This document shows positions 34,073-42,668 of a DNA stretch of 63,861 nt, piece after piece. The notes under the pieces are model-generated. The model worked only from the letters and a program-made list of their open reading frames with translations. It searched no databases and was not told where the DNA came from. Every line of letters begins with the position of its first letter. Positions within the stretch are counted from its first letter, which is position 1. Source of the stretch: Halococcus morrhuae DSM 1307 (GTDB lineage Archaea > Halobacteriota > Halobacteria > Halobacteriales > Halococcaceae); assembly GCF_000336695.1 (NCBI RefSeq), contig NZ_AOMC01000074.1:23189-87049 (forward strand), read 5' to 3'. The translations under genes were made by a program, and so were the position numbers.

Positions 34073-35455
34073 ATGACAGACCGCGGCCCGCTTTCGTCCG
34101 TGTCGCCGCTCGATGGCCGGTACGCACGCTACACCGAACCGCTCGTCGAGTACGCGAGCGAGACAGCCCTGCTGCGCGCTCGCGTCCGCGTCGAAGTCGA
34201 GTATCTCGTCGCGCTCGCGGATCTCGACGCCACTCCGCTCAACATCGACGCCGATGACCGGGAAAGTCTCAGAGAACTCTACGAGGAGTTCTCCGAAGAG
34301 GACGCGGCGCGAATCAAGCGTATCGAAACCGAGGGCACCGCCGAGCACTCGGCGACCAATCACGACGTGAAGGCCGTCGAGTATTTCGTCCGCGACGGGC
34401 TCCCCGATCCGGACGTCGCGCCGTGGGTCCACTTCGGCCTGACGAGCGAGGACGTCAACAACCTCGCGCGCCGACTGCTGCTCAAGCCCGCCGTCGAGGT
34501 GGTGCTGGTGCCCGAACTCGACGCGATCCGGGAGTCGTTCGCAGAAATGGCGCGCGAGCACGGCGATAGCCCGATGCTGGCGCGCACGCACGGCCAACCG
34601 GCGACGCCGACGACGTTCGGCAAGGAGATGGCCGTCTACGCCGGTCGGCTGGAGAGAGTCATCGAGCGCATCGAACACGCTGCCGACGATCTCGCGGGCA
34701 AACTCGCAGGCGCGAGCGGGACCTATGCCGCCCACCACGCCGCCTATCCCGATGTCGACTGGCGGGCCTTTGCACAGGATTTCGTCCGCTCGCTGGGGCT
34801 CGCCCATGTTGAGCCCGTCACGCAGATCAACCCGTGTGACGATCTTGCGGCACTGTTCGACGCACTCCGCGGTGCGAACACGATCCTGCTCGACGCCGAT
34901 CGGGACATGTGGCGCTACGTCTCGGATGGCTATCTCGGCCAGGAGAGCGACGCGGGCGAGACGGGCTCGTCGACGATGCCGCACAAGGTCAACCCGATCG
35001 ACTTCGAGAACAGCGAGGGGAACCTCTCGAAGGCCGACAGCGATCTCTCCTTCCTCGCCGAGACCCTCACCACCTCGCGCCTCCAGCGCGACCTCTCGGA
35101 CTCGACGGTCAAGCGGAACGTGGGCGCGGCGCTCGCCCACAGCCTGATCGGCTATCGGAAGACGCAGACCGGCCTCTCGAAGATCGTCCCGAACGAGCGG
35201 GTGATGCGCGAGGAGTTGGAGAAAAATCCCGAGGTCATCGGCGAGGCGGTCCAGACGATCCTCCGCCGCGAAGGCCACACCGACGCCTACGAGCGGGTGA
35301 AGAAGCTCACCCGCGGGCGACGCACTAGCCTCGACGATTTCCGCGAGCTGTTCGCCGACCTCGACGTCGACGAGACGACGCGTGCGGAACTGCGCGCGCT
35401 CACGCCCGCCGACTACATTGGGCTGGCGGCAGAACTGGCCGATTCGATGGAATGA
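34073..35455 (+). CDS. purB: Adenylosuccinate lyase
   Basis: A 460-residue fumarase/aspartase-superfamily enzyme. It cleaves SAICAR to AICAR and adenylosuccinate to AMP. The signature SSTMPHKVNPIDFEN is near residue 302. Other active-site pieces are TNHDVKAVE near residue 95, LTSEDVNN and ARTHGQPATP near residue 170. The length is normal for the family. It diverges from purNH, giving two purine genes around one promoter gap. It is bracketed by inverted copies of the structured repeat. Confidence 0.95.
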   Translation: MTDRGPLSSVSPLDGRYARYTEPLVEYASETALLRARVRVEVEYLVALADLDATPLNIDADDRESLRELYEEFSEEDAARIKRIETEGTAEHSATNHDVKAVEYFVRDGLPDPDVAPWVHFGLTSEDVNNLARRLLLKPAVEVVLVPELDAIRESFAEMAREHGDSPMLARTHGQPATPTTFGKEMAVYAGRLERVIERIEHAADDLAGKLAGASGTYAAHHAAYPDVDWRAFAQDFVRSLGLAHVEPVTQINPCDDLAALFDALRGANTILLDADRDMWRYVSDGYLGQESDAGETGSSTMPHKVNPIDFENSEGNLSKADSDLSFLAETLTTSRLQRDLSDSTVKRNVGAALAHSLIGYRKTQTGLSKIVPNERVMREELEKNPEVIGEAVQTILRREGHTDAYERVKKLTRGRRTSLDDFRELFADLDVDETTRAELRALTPADYIGLAAELADSME

Positions 35456-35500
35456 AATTCGGTCACGAACGCGACTGAAACGATCACTACGGCTCACACG

Positions 35501-35622
35501 AACCGCAACAGCCCACATACCTCCCCAACCGATTCGCTCGCTCCCTTCGGTCGCCCACTCATCCACCGTCAGAGCTTTGCTCTGACGAGCCTGCACTCGC
35601 TGTGCTCGTGCAGATCTCGCAC
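35501..35622 (-). repeat. Structured intergenic repeat, copy C (inverted)
   Basis: This is the reverse-strand counterpart of copy B, lying in the 240-bp gap between purB and the ferritin-like gene. Read on the minus strand it has CTGCAC/GTGCAG closing the loop GAGCACAGCGA (35591-35613). GTCAGAGC/GCTCTGAC closes an AAA triloop (35568-35586). The tail is GGGGAGGTATGTGGGCTGT. The short stems are conserved while their loops have changed. Confidence 0.8.
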
Positions 35623-35695
35623 GCCGATCCGCGTCCGGCGTTCGCTATCACTCTCGCCGGACGCGAGCGCGCCCGTGTGAAAATCAGTCGCTGCG

Positions 35696-36157
35696 TCAGC
35701 TGTCGTACTCTTTCCGATAGCCTTCGAACTCGGTGAGATGCTCCTCCTCGTCGGCGAGCAGCTCCGTCGCGAGGTCCTCGGTCACGGGGTCGTCTGCCTC
35801 ATCGGCAACGGTGACGAGTTCGCGGTAGGTCTCGACCGCACCCTCTTCGGCCTCGATGACACCGTCGATCACCGCGAGCGTGTCGGTCGGGTCCTCGGGC
35901 GGCTGGAGGCTCTCTTGGCCCATTTCGATCTCGTACGAGCCCTTCGGCTGGTCGCCCAACTGGACGATCCGCTCGCCGAGCTCCTCGGCGTGGCCGAGCT
36001 CCTCCTCGACATCGGCGCTCAGGCTGTCGGCGACCTCCTCGGCGGCGACGCCCGCGAGCGCGATCGCATCGCTCTGGTAGTTGATGACGGTCTCGAACTC
36101 GTCGTTGCGTGCCTCGTGCAGCAGGTCGAGCACCTGCTCGTCACCCTCCATACTCAT
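35696..36157 (-). CDS. Ferritin-like four-helix protein
   Basis: A 153-residue acidic helical protein. Carboxylate/His pairs expected of a di-iron ferritin-like fold appear as DEFETVINY, EELGHAEEL (ExxH), VIEAEEGAVETY and ADEEEHLTEFEGY (ExxH). It resembles the bacterioferritin/rubrerythrin-like proteins common in haloarchaea, involved in iron handling or oxidative stress. The start is at 36157 (MSMEGDE) or 36151 (MEGDE). It lies 24 bp after the last gene of the lysine operon and may be read through from it. Confidence 0.7.
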   Translation of the reverse strand: MSMEGDEQVLDLLHEARNDEFETVINYQSDAIALAGVAAEEVADSLSADVEEELGHAEELGERIVQLGDQPKGSYEIEMGQESLQPPEDPTDTLAVIDGVIEAEEGAVETYRELVTVADEADDPVTEDLATELLADEEEHLTEFEGYRKEYDS

Positions 36158-36181
36158 GGGTTCGATTCGAGCGCCGCGTTC

Positions 36182-37279
36182 TTAAGTCCCAGTCCTCCGG
36201 AAGAGCGATACGAGAACCCGGTCGAGCAGTTCCGCCGCGCGTTCGACCTCGGGAAGGCGGACGTACTCGCGCTCGGCGTGGGCCACCGGGCCATCCGCGT
36301 CGGCGAGGACGCCCGGCCCGAACACCACGGTCGGAGCTTCACGGGCGAAATACGACGCCTCGGTCGCGGCCGTGAACGGGCGGGGTTCACAGCCCGCGTC
36401 CTGAAATTCCTTGACCACTCCCGAATCGGCCGACGTCTCGAACGCCTCCAGAAACGGCGTCTCGCGCTCGGTGAGGGTGAACGACACGGACGAGCCGAGC
36501 CGTTCGCGGAGGTAGTCGTCGAGATCGCGCTCGAAACCCGCCGCCGTCTCCGGCGGCACACTCCGACGATCGACGACGATCTCGCAGCCAGCGGGCACCT
36601 GATTCGTCGCGGTTCCACCCTCGACGACCGTCGGTGTGAGCGTCGGCACACCGAGATCGGGATGGGCCGAGAGCGCGTCGGAGCGCTCGCCAAACTCGTC
36701 GATGGCCTCGATGGCGACTGCGGCCCCTGTGATCGCGTTCGTCCCGGTGTGGGGTTCGGCGGCGTGGGCGCTCTCGCCCTCGACACTCACCGTTCCCTCG
36801 AAACGTCCCTTGCCGGCGGTACAGACGTCCAAACCGGTCGGTTCGCCGACGATAACTGCGTCACCGCGCTCGCCATCGAGATCGAGTGATGGTACGAGCG
36901 CCGCCGCACCGTGCGATCTGAGTTCCTCGTCCGGCGTCACCGCGAGCGTGAGCCGTCCCCGATCGGGCTCGCAATCGAGAAACGCCGCCAGCATCGCCGC
37001 GAGCGGCCCCTTCGCGTCGCAGGAGCCTCGACCGTGGAGCACGTCGCCATCCCGCTCGGCGGGCACGTGCGGCGCGACCGTATCGAGATGGGTGTTCAGA
37101 ACGATATGCGGCCCGTCCATCTCTCCCTTGCTCGCCAGCACGCTCCCCCCGTCGTGGACGGTCGGTTCGACGCCGTTGGCGGCGAGGCAGTCACACAGCA
37201 GCGCGCGCATCGGCTCGACGGTCTCGTGCGAGGGTGTCTCGACGGCCGTTTCGAGAAATTCGAGCGGGTCGAACCCCAT
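36182..37279 (-). CDS. dapE: M20-family deacylase, succinyl-diaminopimelate desuccinylase type
   Basis: A 365-residue zinc amidohydrolase. Metal ligands are His and Asp in NTHLDTVAPH, Asp in GRGSCDAKGP, Glu in TPDEELRSHG (general base and ligand), Asp/Glu in VGEPTG, and the final His in PVAHAEREYV. Its place as last enzyme of a dap operon points to N-succinyl-L,L-diaminopimelate as substrate; by sequence alone it could also be an acetyl-ornithine or acetyl-lysine deacylase. The ATG at 37279 overlaps the dapF stop by one base (TGATG). Confidence 0.8.
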   Translation of the reverse strand: MGFDPLEFLETAVETPSHETVEPMRALLCDCLAANGVEPTVHDGGSVLASKGEMDGPHIVLNTHLDTVAPHVPAERDGDVLHGRGSCDAKGPLAAMLAAFLDCEPDRGRLTLAVTPDEELRSHGAAALVPSLDLDGERGDAVIVGEPTGLDVCTAGKGRFEGTVSVEGESAHAAEPHTGTNAITGAAVAIEAIDEFGERSDALSAHPDLGVPTLTPTVVEGGTATNQVPAGCEIVVDRRSVPPETAAGFERDLDDYLRERLGSSVSFTLTERETPFLEAFETSADSGVVKEFQDAGCEPRPFTAATEASYFAREAPTVVFGPGVLADADGPVAHAEREYVRLPEVERAAELLDRVLVSLFRRTGT

Positions 37280-38148
37280 CAGTCGCCGGCCGCCCCGTCG
37301 GTCCCGCCCTTGACGACCGGTGAGGCAGCCATCGAGACGCTCCCGGCGAACTCGCGCTCGGTCGGACCGGCGAGCGTCGCACCGCGCGCGGTGAACCGAA
37401 CGTCGAGGCGGCCACCCGGCGGACGGACGGCGACCGAATCGCGCTCGGTCAGGCCGAGCTCGCGGGCGACCGCCGCGATCGCCACGGCACCGGTTCCACA
37501 CGAGCGGGTCTCGCCCTCGACGCCACGCTCGTAGGTCCGTTGGTCGAACCCGTCGTCGCGCGGGCTGGCGAGCGTCACGTTCGCCCCATGCGGGAACCGA
37601 TTGGCATGGCGCACCGGCGGTGCGAGCGCGTCGAGATCGACGGTCGCAACGTCGTCGACGAACGCCACGGCGTGGGGAACGCCGGTGTCGACCGCCGTCA
37701 CGGACAGATCCTCGACTGACTCGTCGAGTAACGGTTCGTCGCCGGCAAGCGGGACGGCATCGGGTGCGAAGCTCGCTGCACCCATCTCGACGGTCACACC
37801 TTCAGCGTCGTCGACGGTCGCGCGCCGAGTGCCGGCCTGGGTGTCGACCATCACCGTCTCCGCGGCCGTTCGCTCGGCCGCCCACGCCGCCGCACAGCGT
37901 GCGCCGTTGCCACACATCGGCGCGGTCGAGCCGTCGGGTTGGACGAGCGTCATCACCACGCGCGGCGACGCGTAGCCGTCTTCGAGCGCGAGGAAGAGCA
38001 CGCCGTCGGCACCCGTCCGCTCGCCGACCGCAAGCCCATCGTCACTATCGCAGAGCTCGATCGCGAGCGCCCGCCGGTCGGCGACGGGTTCGCTCGCGTC
38101 GATCACGAAGAAGTCGTTGCCCGTGCCGTGGTACTTCTCGACGTTCAT
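37279..38148 (-). CDS. dapF: Diaminopimelate epimerase
   Basis: A 289-residue enzyme interconverting L,L- and meso-diaminopimelate. The two catalytic cysteines are in MCGNGARC (about residue 78) and RSCGTGAVA (about residue 233). The N-terminus EKYHGTGNDFFVID is the usual DapF start. It overlaps lysA by 4 bases upstream and dapE by 1 base downstream. An earlier start at 38193 would lie inside lysA and is unlikely. Confidence 0.95.
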   Translation of the reverse strand: MNVEKYHGTGNDFFVIDASEPVADRRALAIELCDSDDGLAVGERTGADGVLFLALEDGYASPRVVMTLVQPDGSTAPMCGNGARCAAAWAAERTAAETVMVDTQAGTRRATVDDAEGVTVEMGAASFAPDAVPLAGDEPLLDESVEDLSVTAVDTGVPHAVAFVDDVATVDLDALAPPVRHANRFPHGANVTLASPRDDGFDQRTYERGVEGETRSCGTGAVAIAAVARELGLTERDSVAVRPPGGRLDVRFTARGATLAGPTEREFAGSVSMAASPVVKGGTDGAAGD

Positions 38149-39395
38149 CGTTCGAGCCTCCCGAGATCCGCGATCGTCTCGCGGCGCACGCACAGCTCGC
38201 CCCCGTCGCCGTCGAGCGCGACGATCGCTGGCCGTGGGCGCGAGTTGTACGTGCTCGCCATCTCGTAGCCGTAGGCTCCGGCGTTGCCGACGGCGAGGAA
38301 ATCACCGCGTTCGGGTGCTGGCAGCTCGCGATCGCGCCCAAGCACGTCGCCGGATTCACAGACCGGCCCGGCGACCGTCGCCGCGACCGTCTCGCGACCC
38401 TCGACAGTCGCTACGAGCGATCGAATTTCGTGGAAGGCGTCGTAGAGTGCCGGCCGGGCGAGAGTCGTCATCCCGGCGTCGACGCCGACCACGGTCGTCT
38501 CGGGTGTCGGCTTCACCGTCGTCACCTCGGCGAGGAGCACGCCCGCGTCGGCGACGAGATAGCGTCCCGGCTCGATCCCCAGTCGGGCGTCGGCCGAGAA
38601 CGCCTCGCGGGTCGCACGGGCGAGAGTGTCCACGTCGAGCGGTGCTTCCGTATCGCGGTATGGAACGCCGAACCCGCCGCCGACGCTCACCGTATCGAGG
38701 TCGATATTCGCAGCGGCGATCTCGTCGGCGAGATCGCTCATCCGTTCGACGAGTGCGCGATGAGCCGCGAGATCCTCGGTCTCCAGGATGCCGCTGCCGG
38801 CGTGGGCGTGGAGACCCTCGACCGCAAAGCCGCGCTCGTCGGCGTCACGTACGGCCGCCGCGGCACGATCGATCGGGATCCCGAACTTCGGATCCGCCCC
38901 TGTCCGGACTTTCTCGTGGTGGCCAGCGCCGACGCCGGGGTTCACGCGCACGTAGATCTCCCCGGACCAGTCACGCTCCGCGAGCGCGTCGAGCGTGTCG
39001 AGCGCGCCGACCGTGATCGTGATCTCGTGCTCGTCGGCACATTCGACGACCCTGTCGAGATCGCGGGCGGGCGGGTTGACGGCCGTATAGCGCACGTCGG
39101 CAAACCCTGCCTCGCACGCGCGGACGACCTCACCGGCCGACGCGCACTCGGCACCGAAGCCCACCTCGGCGATCGCAGCGAGCACCGGTGTTCGAGCGTT
39201 TGCCTTCACCGCGTAGTCGATGGCGGCATCCGGGAACGACTCCCGGAGGCGTGCGGCGTTCTCGCGCACTCGCTCGATGTCGACGACGTACAGCGGCGTC
39301 CCGTGTTCGTCGGCGAACTCGCGCAGACGGTCCGCCGACCAGTCCGCGAGCCGTCGGACGGGCGGGTTCGCCGTCGTTACGGCAGCACCCGTCAT
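38145..39395 (-). CDS. lysA: Diaminopimelate decarboxylase
   Basis: A 416-residue fold-type III PLP enzyme producing lysine from meso-diaminopimelate. The PLP lysine is in DYAVKANA near residue 64. HAGSGI binds the phosphate region, GGGFGVPY follows, and CESGDVLG is the active-site cysteine segment. It shares ATGA overlaps with dapD and dapF. The length is normal for the family. Confidence 0.95.
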   Translation of the reverse strand: MTGAAVTTANPPVRRLADWSADRLREFADEHGTPLYVVDIERVRENAARLRESFPDAAIDYAVKANARTPVLAAIAEVGFGAECASAGEVVRACEAGFADVRYTAVNPPARDLDRVVECADEHEITITVGALDTLDALAERDWSGEIYVRVNPGVGAGHHEKVRTGADPKFGIPIDRAAAAVRDADERGFAVEGLHAHAGSGILETEDLAAHRALVERMSDLADEIAAANIDLDTVSVGGGFGVPYRDTEAPLDVDTLARATREAFSADARLGIEPGRYLVADAGVLLAEVTTVKPTPETTVVGVDAGMTTLARPALYDAFHEIRSLVATVEGRETVAATVAGPVCESGDVLGRDRELPAPERGDFLAVGNAGAYGYEMASTYNSRPRPAIVALDGDGGELCVRRETIADLGRLER

Positions 39396-40219
39396 CGAAG
39401 CGCGTCCTCGCGTTCGGTCGCTTCGAGAGTTCGGTCCTCGACGGCCGTCGCCACCACCGCCGGCTTGTACGCCCCGCCGTCGAAGAGGTCGTGGTCGCCG
39501 ATCGAGGATTCGACGAACCGTGTGAACGCCCGCCGTTCGGGCGGCAGTTCACCGTAGACGACCGCCTCCTCGACGAGGTCGTAGACCGGAATTCGCGGCG
39601 TGAGCAGCGTGTTCTCGCCGACCACCGAATCGTGACCGACGACGAACCCGGAGGTGACGCGACAGCCAGCACCCAACGAGACGCCCTCCTCGACGATCAC
39701 GGGCGTGTCCTCGACCGGTTCGAGCACGCCACCGATGAGCGTGTTCGCCCCGAGCTTCACGTCCGCACCGATCTGCGCACAGGAACCGACCGTATCACAG
39801 GAGTCGATGAGCGTGCCGTCGCCGACGTACGCGCCCGCGTTGACGAAGCTCGGACTCATCATGATCGCGTCGCCACCGAGATGCGCACCGCGCCTGATGA
39901 CCGTCCCGTCGGGCGTGTTGCGGGTGCCACGCTCGCCGAGGTCACTCGTGGAGCGGAGCGGCAGCACGTCGTGATAGCCGACGTCGCCGTACTCCCGGCG
40001 CTCGGTCTCGCGAAGGCTGAAATTGAGCAGGATGCCCTGCTTCACCCACTCGTTGGCCACCCATTTGTCACCACTCTGCTCGGCGGCGCGCACCTCACCG
40101 GCTTCGAGCGCGTCGAGGAACGCGTCGAGCGTCGCCCGCTCGTCCGATCCCGCGTCACTCGCCGTCAGACCGTCCTCGGAGCGCTGCCAGAGGGCCTCGA
40201 CGTCCGACTGGAGGCTCAT
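39392..40219 (-). CDS. dapD: Tetrahydrodipicolinate N-succinyltransferase
   Basis: A 275-residue left-handed beta-helix acyltransferase using succinyl-CoA. Hexapeptide-repeat turns are evident (VIRRGAHLGGDAIM, VNAGAYVGDGTLID, AQIGADVKLGANTLIGG, VIVEEGVSLGAGC). MMSPSFVNAGA and DTVGSCAQIG are DapD features. Its presence means the pathway uses succinylated intermediates, consistent with dapE. It overlaps both neighbours by 4 bases. Confidence 0.92.
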   Translation of the reverse strand: MSLQSDVEALWQRSEDGLTASDAGSDERATLDAFLDALEAGEVRAAEQSGDKWVANEWVKQGILLNFSLRETERREYGDVGYHDVLPLRSTSDLGERGTRNTPDGTVIRRGAHLGGDAIMMSPSFVNAGAYVGDGTLIDSCDTVGSCAQIGADVKLGANTLIGGVLEPVEDTPVIVEEGVSLGAGCRVTSGFVVGHDSVVGENTLLTPRIPVYDLVEEAVVYGELPPERRAFTRFVESSIGDHDLFDGGAYKPAVVATAVEDRTLEATEREDALR

Positions 40220-40980
40220 GCGAGCACCTCCCCGAACTCGTAGAATCCCGGATCGCGCTCGGCGAGCCAGACTGCCGCATCGAGCGCACCCGAGGCGAAC
40301 ACCGCCCGGCTCTCGGCGCGATGGGTGAACGTGAGCACCTCGTCGTTGCCCGCGAACAACACCTCGTGTTCGCCGCGGATGCCGCCCGCACGGCGGACGT
40401 GAACGCCGATCTCGCCGTCAGCACGTGGCTGGTCGCCCTCGCGACCGTAGGTTCGGTCGTGCTCGCCACCGCTCGCGTCGTCGATGCCGTCAAGGAGGGT
40501 CTTGGCTGTCCCGCTCGGTGCGTCCTGCTTGCGATTGTGATGGGTCTCAGTCATTTCGATATCATAGTCCGAAAGCGTCTCCGTGATCTCGCCGAGTGCC
40601 TCGCCAAGCGCGTGGATCCCCTGCGAGAAGTTCGTCGCCCACAGCAGGGGCACCCGCTCGGCGCTCGTCTCTAGTGCGTCGCGACCGTCCGCGTCGAAAC
40701 CGGTCGTCCCCGTGACGAAGCCGACGCCCGCCTCCGCACAGGCCGCGGCGTACTCGATCGCCGATTCGGGACCGGTAAAATCGACCACCACGTCGGTGGG
40801 TCGATCGGCCAGCAGCGTCGGCAGATCGGCCGCGTCGTGGACCCCCTGGCCGGCGACGCGCTCGCCGTCTGCCCCGCGATTGACCGCGACGTTCACATCT
40901 ATCTCCTCGCGGTCGGTGGCCGTCTCCAAGACTGCGGTCCCCATCGTTCCTGTCGCTCCCGTGACACCGATCGCCGTCAT
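40216..40980 (-). CDS. dapB: 4-Hydroxy-tetrahydrodipicolinate reductase
   Basis: A 254-residue NAD(P)H-dependent reductase. The dinucleotide loop is GVTGATGTMGTAV at the N-terminus. The active-site segment ETHHNRKQDAPSGTAKTL near residue 145 contains the catalytic His pair and Lys. VVDFTGPES and GTTGFD are typical. It is second in the operon, overlapping dapA and dapD by 4 bases each. Confidence 0.95.
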   Translation of the reverse strand: MTAIGVTGATGTMGTAVLETATDREEIDVNVAVNRGADGERVAGQGVHDAADLPTLLADRPTDVVVDFTGPESAIEYAAACAEAGVGFVTGTTGFDADGRDALETSAERVPLLWATNFSQGIHALGEALGEITETLSDYDIEMTETHHNRKQDAPSGTAKTLLDGIDDASGGEHDRTYGREGDQPRADGEIGVHVRRAGGIRGEHEVLFAGNDEVLTFTHRAESRAVFASGALDAAVWLAERDPGFYEFGEVLA

Positions 40981-41888
40981 CGCTCGGCCTCCAAGAGTCG
41001 ATCGGCATCGTCGAGATCGGCGAGCACGGATTCGAGTTCCTCGCGATGGTTGGACGAGAGTCGCGACAGCGGCGGGCGCATCCGTGGCGAGACGTGCCCG
41101 CGGATCGAGAGCGCCTCCTTCAGCGGGATGGGGTTGGTCTCCCAGAACAGCGCCCGAAAGAGCGGCCCGAGTTCGAGATGGTGCTCGCGTGCCCGCTCGA
41201 AATCGCCGTCGAGGGCTGCGTGGACCATCTCGCCGACACGCTCGGGTTCGACGTTCGCCGCGACGCTGATGGTGCCGCGCGCGCCCGCCGCGAGCGCCGG
41301 CAGCGTGAGCCCGTCCTCGCCCGACAGAACGGCGAACTCCGCCTCGCGCGTCCGCTCGACGAGTTCGCTCAGTCGCCCGAGATCGCCGCTCGCCGACTTG
41401 AAGCCGACGACGTTCTCGTTCTCGGCGAGCGCCGCCGCCGTGTCGATCTCGATCGTGCGCCCCGTGCGCCCGGGGACGTTGTAGACGATCTGCGGGAGAT
41501 CGACGGCGTCGGCGATCGTGCGGTAGTGATCCTCCATCCCGGCGGGTTCGGGCTTGTTGTAGTACGGTGAGATCAGGAGGAGGGCATCCGCGCCGGCGTC
41601 GCGCGTCCGCTCGGCGAGGGCGAGCGCCTCGTGGGTGGCGTTCGAGCCGGCCCCCGCGATCACGGGGATCGAGACCGCGTCGACCACCGTCTCGACGACC
41701 GAGACGTGCTCGTCGTGCGAAAGGGTAGCGCTCTCGCCGGTGGTACCGACGGGAACGAGCCCGTCGACGCCTGCCCGTTCGAGCCGTTCGGCTTCCGCTC
41801 GTAGTCCGTCGAAGTCGATGCTGTCGTCCGCTTCTAACGGCGTGACCATCGCAGGGAACACGCCGTCGAGATCGATGTCGTGTGTCAT
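40977..41888 (-). CDS. dapA: 4-Hydroxy-tetrahydrodipicolinate synthase
   Basis: A 303-residue TIM-barrel aldolase condensing pyruvate with aspartate semialdehyde. It has VPVGTTGESATLSHDE, the YYNKPEP segment, the active-site Tyr in IVYNVPGRTGR, and the Schiff-base lysine in VVGFKSASGD near residue 160. It is the first gene of the six-gene lysine operon; no aspartate kinase, semialdehyde dehydrogenase or aminotransferase gene is adjacent. The start is the ATG at 41888. Confidence 0.95.
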   Translation of the reverse strand: MTHDIDLDGVFPAMVTPLEADDSIDFDGLRAEAERLERAGVDGLVPVGTTGESATLSHDEHVSVVETVVDAVSIPVIAGAGSNATHEALALAERTRDAGADALLLISPYYNKPEPAGMEDHYRTIADAVDLPQIVYNVPGRTGRTIEIDTAAALAENENVVGFKSASGDLGRLSELVERTREAEFAVLSGEDGLTLPALAAGARGTISVAANVEPERVGEMVHAALDGDFERAREHHLELGPLFRALFWETNPIPLKEALSIRGHVSPRMRPPLSRLSSNHREELESVLADLDDADRLLEAER

Positions 41889-41998
41889 GTGGGTGGTGTC
41901 GCTACTCGGAGATCGATGCTGATCGAAAACAGCGCGCGACGGGGACGCTACGCCCGCCGCGAGCTACCCGCCGCCCGTTTGGTCGCGCGAACGGGACC

Positions 41999-42040
41999 GT
42001 CACACCCGCCGCTCTGCCCGCTCGCTCGCTCGGGTGTGAC
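41999..42040. promoter_or_regulatory. Perfect 10-bp inverted repeat upstream of the lysine operon
   Basis: GTCACACCCG (41999-42008) pairs with CGGGTGTGAC (42031-42040) across 22 bases. It sits about 110-150 bp before dapA and about 130 bp before the divergent NYN gene. It could be an operator or a leader-RNA hairpin of the dap transcript. No known lysine riboswitch core was recognised. Confidence 0.4.
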
Positions 42041-42137
42041 GCGTCGCATACCCGATCAACTGTACCCGGCACACTTAGGAATTGCGTCGTACGCGATACC
42101 TGCCGGCCGATCCATCCCGTTCTTTCGGTGACGAAAC

Positions 42138-42145
42138 GCTTTAGC
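42138..42145 (+). promoter_or_regulatory. TATA box for the NYN gene
   Basis: GCTTTAGC lies about 27 bp before the ATG at 42168, spacing expected of a leaderless haloarchaeal transcript. Confidence 0.4.
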
Positions 42146-42167
42146 GGACACTCCGAGGAATGCCCGC

Positions 42168-42668
42168 ATGTCGAACGTCGTTCAACCGGGCCAGCGCGTC
42201 GCGGTGCTCGTCGATTCACAGAACCTCTATCACACCACCCAGAGCGTCTATTCGCGCAACATCGACTACGAGGAACTGCTCGACGAAGCCGTGGCCGGGC
42301 GCGAGCTGACTCGTGCCATCGCCTACGTCATCCGGGCGAACTCGCCGAACGAGGAGAACTTCTTCGAGGCACTTCAGGAGATCGGCTTCGAGACCAAGAT
42401 CAAGGAGATCAAGACCCACGCCGACGGCTCCAAATCGGCCGACTGGGACGTCGGCATGATCCTCGACGCGGTGACGCTCGCGCCGAACCTCGACAGCGTC
42501 GTCATCTGTACGGGCGACGGCGATTTCTCCAGACTCTGCTCGCATCTGCGCCACGAGGGCGTCCGTATCGAGGCGATGGCGTTCGGCGAATCGACCTCCG
42601 AAGAACTCGTCGACGCCGCCGATGCCTTCACCGACCTCTCGGCGCGCTCCGACCGGTTCCTGCTCTAA
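42168..42668 (+). CDS. NYN/LabA-like PIN-fold nuclease
   Basis: A 166-residue protein of the NYN (LabA/DUF88) family. Conserved acidic residues appear in RVAVLVDSQNLYH near residue 10, SADWDVGMILDA near residue 87 and VICTGDGDFSRLC near residue 108. These form the metal site of a PIN-like ribonuclease. The physiological target is unknown. Its stop overlaps the stop of the convergent small membrane protein by 4 bases. Confidence 0.85.
   Translation: MSNVVQPGQRVAVLVDSQNLYHTTQSVYSRNIDYEELLDEAVAGRELTRAIAYVIRANSPNEENFFEALQEIGFETKIKEIKTHADGSKSADWDVGMILDAVTLAPNLDSVVICTGDGDFSRLCSHLRHEGVRIEAMAFGESTSEELVDAADAFTDLSARSDRFLL

Noticed and set aside
34061-35596. Long minus-strand ORF opposite purB
   Set aside because: It is antisense to a clear adenylosuccinate lyase, its translation has no motifs, and it begins inside a repeat. 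It reflects GC-rich codon bias.
42001-42040. Lysine riboswitch before dapA
   Set aside because: Only a simple inverted repeat is present, and the multi-helix lysine-riboswitch core is not seen.
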